Assembly (NCBI GenBank): GCA_965246945.1 | Contig: CBDFFW010000001.1 | Location: 1,054,001-1,118,000, forward strand | Direction: 5' to 3' | DNA from: CBDFFW01 sp965246945 | GTDB lineage: Bacteria; Pseudomonadota; Alphaproteobacteria; UBA11073 | Length of the DNA stretch: 64,000 nt | In this document: piece by piece, positions 16,763 to 25,596 of the stretch | Layout: each line of letters opens with the position of its first letter | Numbering within the stretch: the first letter of the stretch is position 1 | The notes under the pieces: model-generated | Seen by the model: the letters and a program-made list of their open reading frames with translations, nothing else | Told to the model about the DNA's origin: nothing | The model's database searches: none | Program-made: the position numbers and the translations under genes

Positions 16763-17872
16763 TTATAAAGGCAAAATATTGCTAGGCGGCTGTAATTGGC
16801 CTCGTACTTCTGCAAACGCTATTTGCTGCGTTGATTTATCCAGCTGATCAAGCGCGGCCAGAATTTTTTCTGCCGTGCAGTCCGCTTGCAGTAATTCGGG
16901 AATAACCAGTTTCCGCAAAACAATATTTACCAAATTGGCAAACGGCGTTTTGATTAAGTGTCGCGCCAGCCACACTGTTAAGGCATGCATTTGATAGGCA
17001 ATCAGATGTGGGCAATTGGCCATTGCCAGTTCGAGTGTGACAGTACCCGAGGCCGCAATGGCCGCGCTGGCTGCGCGCATGGCTTGGTATTTTTCGGTGG
17101 GATTGCTAGTGATATAAATATTGGGCCGGTCGCCCATAATTTCACGCACATGGCTTTCCAGATGCGGCAGGGTGGGGATTAGTAGCCACGGCAAACTGCC
17201 ATCGCGCTGGCATTGCTGCATGCGCCAGCTATCGGCGGCTTGTATAAAAATGGGCAGCAGTGCTGCTACCTCGCGTTGGCGGCTGCCAGGCAGTAAGCAA
17301 AGGGCATTCGCCGTGCCAATCACTAATTTCCGTTGCAGCGGGGCGGGATCGATTTTTTCGATATCCAATTGCGTGACGGGATGGCCGATAAAGCTCGCTA
17401 GCAAACTATATTTTTCAAAATAGGGTGGCTCGAACGGAAATAAGCACCATAAATGATCGTATAATTGGGCAATTTTTTTGGCGCGGCCAGCCCGCCACGC
17501 CCAAACCGTGGGTGCCACTTCATGAATTAAGCGCAACCATTTTTTACGTAGCGGTTGTAACTTTTTGGCCAGGCGAAAGCTGAAATCCGGCACATCAATG
17601 GTAATCACAATATCTGGCTGAAAAGCGGTGATTGCCGCCACGCAATCATTAATGCGCCGCAAGATAGCGGGAATACGCGGCACCACTTCTGCCAATCCCA
17701 TTAGGGTTAGTTCACTATAATTAAACAGGCTGGTGGGCAAGCCAGCCGCCTGCATCTGCGGGCCGCCCACACCTTGCCAGGTAATATCCGGATATTGGGC
17801 ATTCAGCTTGCGGATGGCATCTGCGCCCAAGGCATCGCCTGATGGTTCCCCAGCTAAAATAAAAATTTTCAC
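16763..17872 (-). CDS. lpxB: Lipid-A-disaccharide synthase
   Basis: Joins UDP-diacylglucosamine and lipid X to form the lipid A disaccharide on the cytosolic face of the inner membrane. Signatures: FILAGEPSGDALGADAI at the N-terminus, GVGGPQM, MGLAEVVPRIP, IDVPDFSFRLAKKL, HEVAPTVWAWRAGRAKK, DHLWCLFPFEP, SFIGHPV and LLPGSRQREV. I use the GTG at 17872 (V-K-I-F-I-L-A-G) because family members begin just before AGEPSGD; a TTG at 17896 would add eight residues. LpxB shows the cell makes lipid A. It is not in an lpx cluster here: its neighbours are a glycosyltransferase and lpdA. Confidence 0.95.
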   Translation of the reverse strand: MKIFILAGEPSGDALGADAIRKLNAQYPDITWQGVGGPQMQAAGLPTSLFNYSELTLMGLAEVVPRIPAILRRINDCVAAITAFQPDIVITIDVPDFSFRLAKKLQPLRKKWLRLIHEVAPTVWAWRAGRAKKIAQLYDHLWCLFPFEPPYFEKYSLLASFIGHPVTQLDIEKIDPAPLQRKLVIGTANALCLLPGSRQREVAALLPIFIQAADSWRMQQCQRDGSLPWLLIPTLPHLESHVREIMGDRPNIYITSNPTEKYQAMRAASAAIAASGTVTLELAMANCPHLIAYQMHALTVWLARHLIKTPFANLVNIVLRKLVIPELLQADCTAEKILAALDQLDKSTQQIAFAEVRGQLQPPSNILPL

Positions 17873-17948
17873 GCTTTTTTGTAACACCAACCGCAAATTG
17901 CCACAGCAATTATTTGAGCTTTCTGTCAGACAGGTTTAAGACAAAGTT

Positions 17949-19340
17949 ATGGCAAATGAATATGATGTAATTGTGATTGGGGCGGGGCCTGGCGGTTATG
18001 TCGCGGCAATTCGCGCGGCGCAATTGGGCATGAAAACGGCTTGTGTGGAAATGGAGCCAAAACTGGGCGGCACTTGTCTGCGGATCGGTTGCATTCCATC
18101 GAAAGCATTATTGCATGCTTCCGAGCGTTTTGATGAAACGCAGCATCATTTAGGGGCGCTTGGCATCGATGTGCCGAAGGCTATACTTAACTTGCCAATG
18201 ATGATGAAACATAAATCTGATGTGGTGGAAGCCAATACCAAAGGTGTTGAGTTTTTGTTTAAGAAAAATAAAATTGATTGGCTAAAAGGCTTGGGCATTA
18301 TCAAAGCGCCAGGCAAAGTAGATGTGGCGGGCACGGAATACAGCGCCAAACATATTATCATTGCGACCGGTTCCAGCGTGGTGCAATTGCCAGGTATTGA
18401 AGTTGATGAACAACAGATTGTTTCTTCCACGGGTGCGCTAGCGCTGGGCGCTGTCCCAAAACATCTGGTGGTCATTGGCGGTGGTGTTATCGGTTTGGAA
18501 CTTGGCACGGTTTGGCACCGCTTGGGTGCGGAAGTAACCGTAATTGAATATCTCGATCAAGTTCTGCCCGGTATGGATGGCGAAATACGTGTGGCAGCGA
18601 ATAAAATGCTGACCAAACAGGGTTTAAAATTTATGCTGAGCACGAAAGTAACCGGCGCGAAGAAATCTGGCAAAAGCGTGGAACTTACCGTTGAAGCGGC
18701 GGCCGGTGGCAATGCCCAAAAAATAATGGCGGATGTGGTATTGGTGGCGATTGGCCGCAAACCGCATACCGGTGGTTTAGGTTTGGATAAAGCGGGCGTG
18801 AAAACGGATGAGCGTGGCCGCGTGGCCGTTGATGCGCATTACCAAACCAATATCCCAGGCATTTATGCCATTGGCGACGTTATCCATGGACCCATGCTGG
18901 CGCATAAGGCGGAAGAAGATGGCATGGCTTGCGTGGAAATGATTGCCGGCCAAAAACCGCATATTGATTATAATTTGGTACCAGGAGTGGTCTATACCAT
19001 GCCGGAAATTGCCAGTATCGGCCAAACGGAAGAACAGCTGAAAGCCGCCGGTGTACAATATAAAGTGGGTAAATTCCCGTATCTAGCCAATGGCCGCGCC
19101 CGCGCAATGAATGCCACTGAGGGTTTTGTCAAAATTCTGGCCGATGCGCAAACCGACCGGATTTTGGGCGGGCATATTTTGGGTGCCGAAGCGGGTAACT
19201 TGATCCACGAAATTGGCTTGGTAATGGAATTTGGCGGCTCTTCCGAAGATTTAGCGCGCACTTGTCATGCGCATCCAACCTTGGCTGAGGTGGTGAAGGA
19301 AGCGGCCTTGGCGGTTGAAGGCCGTCAGATTCATACCTAA
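17949..19340 (+). CDS. lpdA: Dihydrolipoyl dehydrogenase (E3)
   Basis: FAD enzyme that reoxidises the dihydrolipoyl group of 2-oxoacid dehydrogenases or the glycine cleavage system. FAD motif DVIVIGAGPGGYVAA at the N-terminus; redox disulfide GGTCLRIGCIPSKALL with the Cys-x4-Cys spacing; NAD motif VVIGGGVIGLELGTVW; FAD-ribityl segment GIYAIGDVIHGPMLAHKAE; C-terminal catalytic HAHPTLAE with the His-Glu pair. Length 463 is normal. No E1 or E2 gene is adjacent. Its TAA overlaps the ATG of ribBX by one base, so the two are translationally coupled. Confidence 0.96.
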   Translation: MANEYDVIVIGAGPGGYVAAIRAAQLGMKTACVEMEPKLGGTCLRIGCIPSKALLHASERFDETQHHLGALGIDVPKAILNLPMMMKHKSDVVEANTKGVEFLFKKNKIDWLKGLGIIKAPGKVDVAGTEYSAKHIIIATGSSVVQLPGIEVDEQQIVSSTGALALGAVPKHLVVIGGGVIGLELGTVWHRLGAEVTVIEYLDQVLPGMDGEIRVAANKMLTKQGLKFMLSTKVTGAKKSGKSVELTVEAAAGGNAQKIMADVVLVAIGRKPHTGGLGLDKAGVKTDERGRVAVDAHYQTNIPGIYAIGDVIHGPMLAHKAEEDGMACVEMIAGQKPHIDYNLVPGVVYTMPEIASIGQTEEQLKAAGVQYKVGKFPYLANGRARAMNATEGFVKILADAQTDRILGGHILGAEAGNLIHEIGLVMEFGGSSEDLARTCHAHPTLAEVVKEAALAVEGRQIHT

Positions 19341-20485
19341 TGCAAAAATCCCTTCCCTTTGCTGCGCCGGAAGCTTATCCGCTGGCCAAGCCGGCCGAAA
19401 TTATTGCCGATTTAAAAGCAGGCAAGATGGTCATCATCACCGATGATGAAGACCGTGAAAACGAAGGCGATTTAATTATCGCCGCCGAGTTTGCCACTGC
19501 GGAAGCGGTTAATTTTATGGCCAAATTCGGCCGCGGGTTGATTTGTTTGGCCCTGGAATCGGCGCAGGTGCGCAAACTTGGCTTGCCCTTGGTTTTAAGC
19601 GAAACCGGCAGCGGGCGCAGCACCGCTTTCACAGTGTCGATTGAAGCGCGGGAAGGGATCACCACCGGCATTTCAGCCGCCGATCGTGCGACGACCATCG
19701 CGGCCGCCATTCAGCCGGACGCGACCCCCAATCATATCAGCACGCCTGGCCATGTGTTTCCGTTAATGGCGCGGGATGGCGGCACGCTGGTACGGGCGGG
19801 GCATACCGAAGCTGCGGTCGATTTAGCGCGTGCGGCTGGGCTCATTCCAGCCGGTGTCATTTGTGAGATTATGAATGATGATGGGACCATGGCGCGCCTG
19901 CCGGATCTCATCGGTTTTGCGCAATTCCATAATTTAAAAGTGGGCACCATTGCGGATTTAATCGCCTATCGCCGCCAGCATGAAAAGCAGATTGAATTGC
20001 TGTTAACCCAGCCATTGCAAAGCCAGTTTGGCGGGGATTGGACGCTTAAACTCTATGCTAACCGTGTCAGTTATGCCGAGCATGTGGTATTGATCAAGGG
20101 TGATATTAGTGGCGATGAGCCAGTGCATGTGCGCATGCATGCTTTGTCTATTTTAGGGGATATGCTGGGTGATATTCACAGTGCGGCTAGCGGTTCATTG
20201 CAAGCTGCCATGGCGCAGATTGATGCCATCGGCCGTGGAGTGATTGTTTTGATTCGCGAATCAAATCCGCGTGCATTATCTGAAAGGCTAATCAACCGGC
20301 AAAATAATACAGCCGGTCAAAATGAAACACAGCTGCGTGATTATGGCATCGGCGCGCAAATCCTGACGGATCTTGGCGTGCATGCAATGATTCTATTATC
20401 TAACCATCACCGTCCTATTGCGGGATTGGAAGGCTATGGGTTAAAAGTATTAGGCTGGGAGTCGCTGCAAACATCAATTGCTTAA
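19340..20485 (+). CDS. ribBX: 3,4-dihydroxy-2-butanone-4-phosphate synthase with a degenerate GTP cyclohydrolase II domain (RibBX type)
   Basis: The N-terminal 200 residues form an intact RibB domain that makes DHBP from ribulose-5-phosphate: ITDDEDRENEGDLIIAAE, LVRAGHTEAAVDLARAAG, and CEIMNDDGTMARLPDL. The C-terminal 170 residues have the size and position of RibA, but the zinc-binding triple Cys of real cyclohydrolases (in a R-x-H-S-E-C-L-T-G-D-x5-R-C-D-C context) is replaced by VRMHALSILGDMLGD, with no Cys. This matches the described RibBX class in proteobacteria, whose second domain lacks GTP cyclohydrolase activity. RibA must then be elsewhere. Next come two lumazine synthase genes, the step that uses DHBP. 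Confidence 0.9.
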   Translation: MQKSLPFAAPEAYPLAKPAEIIADLKAGKMVIITDDEDRENEGDLIIAAEFATAEAVNFMAKFGRGLICLALESAQVRKLGLPLVLSETGSGRSTAFTVSIEAREGITTGISAADRATTIAAAIQPDATPNHISTPGHVFPLMARDGGTLVRAGHTEAAVDLARAAGLIPAGVICEIMNDDGTMARLPDLIGFAQFHNLKVGTIADLIAYRRQHEKQIELLLTQPLQSQFGGDWTLKLYANRVSYAEHVVLIKGDISGDEPVHVRMHALSILGDMLGDIHSAASGSLQAAMAQIDAIGRGVIVLIRESNPRALSERLINRQNNTAGQNETQLRDYGIGAQILTDLGVHAMILLSNHHRPIAGLEGYGLKVLGWESLQTSIA

Positions 20486-20554
20486 GAATTTAGCAATCTG
20501 GTGCTGTTAGCTTAAATTGTTGATGCCAAGAACCGGCATAAGGGAGTTTAAAAT

Positions 20555-21019
20555 ATGTTACTTGATCTGCACTTAATGCTCATTCAGAGCAAGTTTAATC
20601 GCGATATTACCGATCAGTTGGTCGATGGTGCGGTAAAGGTGCTGGAGCGCCATAAGGCCAGTTACGAGCATTACTTGGTGCCAGGTGCGTTTGAAACACC
20701 TGCCGCCATTCAATTTGCGATCAAAGGCATGGAATTTGCCAAAGCCCGCCGCCGTTTCAGCGGTTATATTCCGCTCGCTTGCATTATTAAAGGCGAAACC
20801 AAACATTTTGACTTAGTCGCCGACGAAGTTTTCCGCGCGATTAGCGATCTTTCATTGCGTTACACTATTGCGATTGGCAATGGCATTTTAACAACTGATA
20901 CTTATGACCAGGCGCTGGAGCGTGCGAATACCCAAGGCCGTAACTGGGGCGGTTTAGCCGCTGAAACCTGCATCGATATGATTGAGCTGAAAAGTAAATT
21001 TGCATTGCTGCGTGGTTAA
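20555..21019 (+). CDS. ribH: 6,7-dimethyl-8-ribityllumazine synthase
   Basis: Condenses DHBP with the pyrimidine intermediate to form lumazine, the direct riboflavin precursor. The 154-residue protein keeps the active-site set: the aromatic residue at the ribityl pocket (SKFN, Phe14), VPGAFETP (44-47), GETKHFD with the catalytic His84, and TTDTYDQALERA with the phosphate-binding Arg123. An AGGGAG lies before the ATG. It is 70 bp downstream of ribBX, which supplies its substrate. The N-terminus is short compared with many RibH proteins, without the usual extension that blocks pentamer stacking in icosahedral forms. Confidence 0.93.
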   Translation: MLLDLHLMLIQSKFNRDITDQLVDGAVKVLERHKASYEHYLVPGAFETPAAIQFAIKGMEFAKARRRFSGYIPLACIIKGETKHFDLVADEVFRAISDLSLRYTIAIGNGILTTDTYDQALERANTQGRNWGGLAAETCIDMIELKSKFALLRG

Positions 21020-21022
21020 TTA

Positions 21023-21487
21023 ATGTTGGGTGATTTGCATTTCATGATTATTCAAAGTGAAGCGAATCGTGAAATAACAGATAAACTAGCCGCTGGTGCG
21101 ATTACCAAGATTGAAGAAAATCACGGCAGCTATGAAATTTATTACGTTTCGCAATCACTAGAATTGGGTTTAGCCATCCAATATGCCATTAAAGGCTTGG
21201 AATTTACCAAAGCACGCCGCGCATTTTCCGGTTACATTCCACTGGCTTGCCTAGTTAAAGAGCAAACCACAAATTTTGATTTAATAGCGACTGAGGCGCT
21301 GCGTGGAATTATTGATTTGGGCATGCGCTATACTATCGCGCTAGGTAATGGCTTATTGATTTGCGATACGGTTGAACAAGCACAAAAGCAAAGTAATTCT
21401 AATGCGCAAAATTATGGGGCAATTGCCGCCAGCCAGTGTTTCCGAGCGATTGAATTAAAAAGCCAATTTTCACTGCTGCGTAAATAA
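21023..21487 (+). CDS. Catalytically degenerate RibH paralogue
   Basis: Three bases after ribH, and aligning to it without a gap over all 154 residues, yet every active-site motif is altered: Phe14 becomes Ala (SEAN), GAFE becomes QSLE (44-47), GETKHFD becomes EQTTNFD with catalytic His84 replaced by Asn, TTD becomes ICD (113-115), and Arg123 becomes Gln. Residues that form the fold and subunit contacts (FSGYIPLAC, RYTIALGNG, ELKS-FSLLR) are kept. It therefore looks like a tandem duplicate maintained as a folded protein without lumazine synthase activity, perhaps a partner subunit or regulator of RibH. Its last 18 bases overlap the end of hisS. Confidence 0.85.
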   Translation: MLGDLHFMIIQSEANREITDKLAAGAITKIEENHGSYEIYYVSQSLELGLAIQYAIKGLEFTKARRAFSGYIPLACLVKEQTTNFDLIATEALRGIIDLGMRYTIALGNGLLICDTVEQAQKQSNSNAQNYGAIAASQCFRAIELKSQFSLLRK

Positions 21488-22786
21488 CCAAGTATTGGCA
21501 TCGGCGGCGATTTGTTCGCCGGTTTGCATATTTTTAACTTCATCACCAGCCCCATCAGCGCCCAAAAACCACACATACGGAATACTTTTTTTATCGGCAT
21601 AACCCAATTGTTTCTGCACCTTTTGCGCTGCGTGATAGACTTCAACATTTAATCCGCGGGCACGAAAATCTTGGGCAAGTGCTTGGGCGCGCGGGCGGTC
21701 TTCCTCATTTAACAATGCGATTAAAATTTGGGTTGGAGAGGCAGGTATTGGTTGAATATGGCCTTCCTTAAGCAGCTTGCTGAATAGCCGCGTTAAACCG
21801 AAGGAAATGCCAACGCCTGGTAAATGCTTGTTGATATAAGAACCTGCCAAGTCATCATACCGGCCGCCGGCAATCACGGTGCCGAAATCGGGATAGCTGG
21901 TAAATTTTCCTTCATAGACGGTGCCGGTGTAATAATCCAAACCGCGCGCGATGCCGAGATTGGCGGCAACCGCACCGGCCGGTAAATCTTTCAAGTAAGA
22001 CATCACAAAACTAAGTTCTTCCATACCTTGCGCCAGCAATGCATGGGAAACGCCAAGGGCACTCACCTGTTGCGCAAAACCATTATCACTGGTTTTAATT
22101 TGCGCCAAGGCCAAGGCTTTGTTGGCAGCTTCAGCGTGCATACCCAAAGTTTGCAATTCCGCATGCACCATATCGGCGCTGGCTTTATCAAGTTTATCCA
22201 GCGCGCGAATGGCGGCCATGGGTTCGGCCACATCCAAACCGCGCAAAAAGCCTTCGAGAATTTTGCGGTTGTTAAGATGGATTTGCACATCGCTAATTTT
22301 AAGCGCGGTTAGCAAATCAAACATGATCAACGGCATTTCCCCATCAAAATGCAGCGGTAGTTGATCAACTGCAATCACATCAATATCGCATTGGTAAAAC
22401 TCACGGAAACGCCCTTCTTGCGGGCGTTCACCGCGCCAAACGCGTTGAAGCTGATAACGTTTAAATGGAAAGCTGAGATTATTAAAATGCTGCGCCACAT
22501 AACGCGCCATCGGTACGGTTAAATCAAAATGCAGGGCCAGGCGCGCTTCCTTGGCTTCATCCGGATCGGTATGCAAGCGTTGCAAGACATATAATTCTTT
22601 GTCAGTTGCGCCTTTAGCATCAATCACTTCCAAAGCTTCCACACTTGGCGTTTCCAAGTTAATAAAGCCATAACTTTCAAACACGCGGCGAATGGTATCA
22701 AGCCATTGCAATTCCACCCGCCGAATTTCCGGACTCCATTCAGGGAAACCACTGATTGGCTGGGGTTTGTGAATTACTTTGCTCAT
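21470..22786 (-). CDS. hisS: Histidyl-tRNA synthetase
   Basis: Charges tRNA-His. It is the eukaryote-like class: motif 2 reads WRGERPQEGRFREFYQCDID and the histidine-binding motif reads ARGLDYYTGTVYEG, with AGGRYDDL and the C-terminal anticodon-binding domain (ILIALLNEEDRPRAQAL to the end). Length 438. One detail: the usual L-R-F/Y-D-L-T-V-P element reads LHFDLTVPMARYVA, with His where most relatives have Arg. Eukaryote-like HisRS are found in many alphaproteobacteria. Convergent with the RibH paralogue, overlapping by 18 bp. Confidence 0.96.
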   Translation of the reverse strand: MSKVIHKPQPISGFPEWSPEIRRVELQWLDTIRRVFESYGFINLETPSVEALEVIDAKGATDKELYVLQRLHTDPDEAKEARLALHFDLTVPMARYVAQHFNNLSFPFKRYQLQRVWRGERPQEGRFREFYQCDIDVIAVDQLPLHFDGEMPLIMFDLLTALKISDVQIHLNNRKILEGFLRGLDVAEPMAAIRALDKLDKASADMVHAELQTLGMHAEAANKALALAQIKTSDNGFAQQVSALGVSHALLAQGMEELSFVMSYLKDLPAGAVAANLGIARGLDYYTGTVYEGKFTSYPDFGTVIAGGRYDDLAGSYINKHLPGVGISFGLTRLFSKLLKEGHIQPIPASPTQILIALLNEEDRPRAQALAQDFRARGLNVEVYHAAQKVQKQLGYADKKSIPYVWFLGADGAGDEVKNMQTGEQIAADANTWLFTQQ

Positions 22787-22818
22787 GGTTTTAGCATAAT
22801 AAACAAAATTCCAGCTGA

Positions 22819-23040
22819 CTATTTTTCTAATAATTGTTGATTATATTTTGCCCAGCCTTGGCGGATAATTTCTAAATGTTCTTCCTTGATGTAACTTGGA
22901 TAGCGGTAGTTGGGATAGGTGCCATTGCTATCGATAATTTTTTTTACTTCCGCATTCATTAAATTTTTTAAGATTTCAGGATCCGATAACAGATTGGATT
23001 TTGGCCCATTCATCTGGTTGGAAGATGGTGGTTGTGCCAT
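22819..23040 (-). CDS. Small protein downstream of and overlapping the zeta-toxin-like gene
   Basis: A short hydrophilic protein, ending IKEEHLEIIRQGWAKYNQQLLEK, with DPEILKNLMNAEVKKIID in the middle. Several in-frame ATG codons are possible (23076, 23040, 23013); I give 23040 (MAQPPSSNQMNG), but the overlap with the kinase gene is real for all of them (38 to 101 bp). No ribosome binding site decides between them, so translation is probably coupled to the upstream gene. I do not recognise a family. The position and overlap suggest a partner, possibly an antitoxin or modulator, of the kinase. Confidence 0.6.
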   Translation of the reverse strand: MAQPPSSNQMNGPKSNLLSDPEILKNLMNAEVKKIIDSNGTYPNYRYPSYIKEEHLEIIRQGWAKYNQQLLEK

Positions 23041-23560
23041 CGCTTGATAATAAGGCAATTTGTTGAAAATTACCATTATTCATATAAATGATCGTTTGGT
23101 TGCATAGCGGCATGAAAAGCTTGAATAAATAATGTAAGCCACGCTGATAACGGCGGCGGATATCTACTTCCGGCACATTATGGCCGCCTTTTAAAGCGCG
23201 GGTTTCAACGCGTTCAATCGCTAATTCGATATTTGGCACCCAAAGATAAATAAGTTGAATAATATATCCATTGGCTTTGGCTGTTTTTATTTTTTTAGCC
23301 AATGTCTGCGATGATAAGGTTGTTTCGCTAACGAAACTTTGTTTCTGCGCAATCAACTCATCCATGCGTTTCAGCATGGTTTTGCCAGCGGTAATTGCGG
23401 CAGCCGCAGGGTCAAAAGGCGAAAGCCCTTTGGCGATTTCATCCGTATTTAAAAATAACGATGTGTTAAAAGCGGTTGGCAGTAAACCATAAGCTGCGGT
23501 TGTTTTACCCGCACCGTTGGGCCCAGCAATAATTGTCCAAACGGGTGATTGATCTATCAT
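22976..23560 (-). CDS. Zeta-toxin-like P-loop kinase
   Basis: 194 residues with a Walker A IIAGPNGAGKTTAA at residues 10-23, then FLNTDEIAKGLSPFDP with the Asp expected for substrate phosphate transfer, AAAITAGKTMLKRMDELI, SFVSETTLSSQTLAKKI, and the RGLHYLFKLFMPLCNQTIIYMNN segment. This order is that of the chromosomal zeta-toxin-like family. Plasmid zeta toxins phosphorylate UDP-N-acetylglucosamine and so block wall synthesis; whether this short chromosomal form does so is not known. An epsilon-type antitoxin is not visible upstream; a small overlapping ORF follows. Confidence 0.8.
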   Translation of the reverse strand: MIDQSPVWTIIAGPNGAGKTTAAYGLLPTAFNTSLFLNTDEIAKGLSPFDPAAAAITAGKTMLKRMDELIAQKQSFVSETTLSSQTLAKKIKTAKANGYIIQLIYLWVPNIELAIERVETRALKGGHNVPEVDIRRRYQRGLHYLFKLFMPLCNQTIIYMNNGNFQQIALLSSDGTTTIFQPDEWAKIQSVIGS

Positions 23561-23609
23561 TGGTCTTATTAACTAAAAAACCCGCATGGCGCAAACTGAC
23601 AGTGAAACT

Positions 23610-23757
23610 GTCATCCCGGACAAGAGAAGCGAAAGCGGAGCTTGAGTGGATCGCAGATCCGGGACCCAAAGAATATTACGTGCGCAGCAAAGCTGCACGC
23701 TTTATTTCTTTAGATCCCGGGTCAGCCGTTCGGCTATGCCTCACTGCCCGGGATGAC
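23610..23757. repeat. Nested palindromic repeat, family B variant (copy 1)
   Basis: 148 bp with outer arms GTCATCCCGG ... CCGGGATGAC and internal inverted segments (GATCGCAGATC, GTGCGCAGCAAAGCTGCACG, TTAGATCCCGGG). It fills the 203 bp between rpsA and the zeta-toxin-like gene. Longer and more diverged than the typical 125 bp copies. Confidence 0.85.
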
Positions 23758-23763
23758 AGTGTC

Positions 23764-25596
23764 TTATTCTTCGTCGGTTTCAGCCGTTTCACTGTCTTGG
23801 TTAGTTGTTTGGGCTTTGCGCAAGGCAGCACCTAAAATGCTACCTAAAGATGCGCCGGATTCGGATGAACCAAACTCGGCAATCGCCGCTTTTTCTTCGG
23901 CGAATTCATGCGCTTTGATTGATAGTTCGATGCGTTTGGCTGATTTCATCACTGCGATGATTTTGGCATCAACCTTATCGCCCACGGCAAAACGGTTGGT
24001 GCGCTGCTCTGCGCGGTCACGTGACAATTCAGCCCGTTTGATGATGCCGTAGATTTTGTCGTTCACCAACACTTCGATATTATCATCCCGCACGGCAGTT
24101 ACCGTACCTGTTACCACATCACTTTTTTTCAGGGAGTTAATCGCGGTCATGGCCGGATCTTCACCCGTTAATTGCTTGATGCCAAGGGCAACACGTTCGC
24201 GGTCGGTATCGACATCCAAAACGCGGGCGGTGACTTGTGCACCTTTGGCGTAAGCTTTAACGGCTTCTTCACCCGTTTGATCCCATGACAAATCATTGAT
24301 GTTGATCATGCCATCCACACCACCTGGCAGGGCGATGAACATCCCCAGTTCAGTAATGTTAACGAGCTCGCCGGTGTAATCCGAACCAGCAGGGTGGGTT
24401 TTGGCAAACTCAACCCATGGGTTATCGCTAAGTTGTTTGAGACCCAGGGAAATGCGGCGTTTTTCACGGTCGACTTCCAAAATTTGCGCTTCAATGGTTT
24501 GGCCTTCTTGCACAAATTTGGCTGGATCATTCTGCAATTTGCGATTCCAGGTCATTTCCGCGACATGGATCATACCTTCCATGCCATCGCCAAAAGTAAC
24601 ATAGGCGCCCAAATCGGTCACGCCGGTTACTTCACCTTTGATTTTTTGACCGACCTGTAATTGGTCATCTTTGCCTTCCCATGGATCGGCTTGCAATTGC
24701 TTCATGCCCAAGGAAATCCGTTGGCTTTCGCGGTTGAAACGAATCACCACGACTTCCACTTGCTGGCCAATGGTCAATGCATCGGATGGGTGGTTGAGAC
24801 GCTGCCAAGAAATATCGGTCATATGCAATAAACCGTCAACGCCGCCCAGATCAATAAACGCGCCGTAATCGGTGATGTTTTTCACAGTACCGGTGAGTTG
24901 TTGGCCTTCACGCAGGTCTGAAATCAATTCAGCCCGCGCATCCGCACGGGTTTCTTCAAGCACAGCGCGACGAGAGACAACGATATTGCCGCGCGCACGA
25001 TCCATTTTCAAAAGCACGAAAGGCTGCGCTACATTCATCAATGGATTGGTATCTTTTAATGGACGGATATCTAATTGCGAGCCAGGCAAGAACGCAATCG
25101 CGCCGTTAAGATCAACGGTAAAGCCGCCTTTGACTTTGCTGAAAATGGTGCCCATAACATGTTTGCCAGTAATATGGGCTTCTTCCAATTCCACCCAGAT
25201 TTCTTCGCGGCGCGCCCGTTCGCGGGATAGCACCGCTTCGCCTTCTTTGCCTTCAATTTTGTCGACATAGACATCGACCAGGTCGCCAATCTGCACGGTA
25301 GTGGCATCGTCGCCCGCACCGAATTCACGGCGTGGTACGCGGCCTTCAGCTTTCATGCCAACATCGACCATTACGAAATCATGGGTGATATCGACAACAA
25401 GACCTTTAACCACTGAGCCTTCAATCGAAGGGCCGCTGCCAAAATTTTCATTTAGCAGATTAGTAAATTTTTCTTTTTCTGCAGGAACGTAACCAGGTAA
25501 TGGGAAATCCAAGCCATGGACATATTTACGGGTTTGGCCTTTGGCCACTTGAGATGCGCGCGGCATATTGGGGTGTCTTTCGTTTGGTTGTGTCAT
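23764..25596 (-). CDS. rpsA: 30S ribosomal protein S1
   Basis: mRNA-binding ribosomal protein required for translation initiation on structured or leader-poor messages. About 610 residues with six consecutive S1 (OB-fold) domains, recognisable from repeated GAFIDLGGVDGLLHMTDISW-like blocks (for example DLGAYVTFGDGMEGMIHVAE, ELGMFIALPGGVDGMININD) each followed by a VEVVVIRFNRESQRISLGMKQL-type strand. I take the ATG at 25596; a TTG three codons earlier and an ATG at 25566 are alternatives, none with a good ribosome binding site. The 25596 ATG is formed by the terminal bases of an adjacent palindromic repeat. Follows cmk, the conserved order. Confidence 0.95.
   Translation of the reverse strand: MTQPNERHPNMPRASQVAKGQTRKYVHGLDFPLPGYVPAEKEKFTNLLNENFGSGPSIEGSVVKGLVVDITHDFVMVDVGMKAEGRVPRREFGAGDDATTVQIGDLVDVYVDKIEGKEGEAVLSRERARREEIWVELEEAHITGKHVMGTIFSKVKGGFTVDLNGAIAFLPGSQLDIRPLKDTNPLMNVAQPFVLLKMDRARGNIVVSRRAVLEETRADARAELISDLREGQQLTGTVKNITDYGAFIDLGGVDGLLHMTDISWQRLNHPSDALTIGQQVEVVVIRFNRESQRISLGMKQLQADPWEGKDDQLQVGQKIKGEVTGVTDLGAYVTFGDGMEGMIHVAEMTWNRKLQNDPAKFVQEGQTIEAQILEVDREKRRISLGLKQLSDNPWVEFAKTHPAGSDYTGELVNITELGMFIALPGGVDGMININDLSWDQTGEEAVKAYAKGAQVTARVLDVDTDRERVALGIKQLTGEDPAMTAINSLKKSDVVTGTVTAVRDDNIEVLVNDKIYGIIKRAELSRDRAEQRTNRFAVGDKVDAKIIAVMKSAKRIELSIKAHEFAEEKAAIAEFGSSESGASLGSILGAALRKAQTTNQDSETAETDEE

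Noticed and set aside
20486..20554. FMN riboswitch before ribH
   Set aside because: The 69 bp gap is too short for an RFN element and shows none of its conserved segments.
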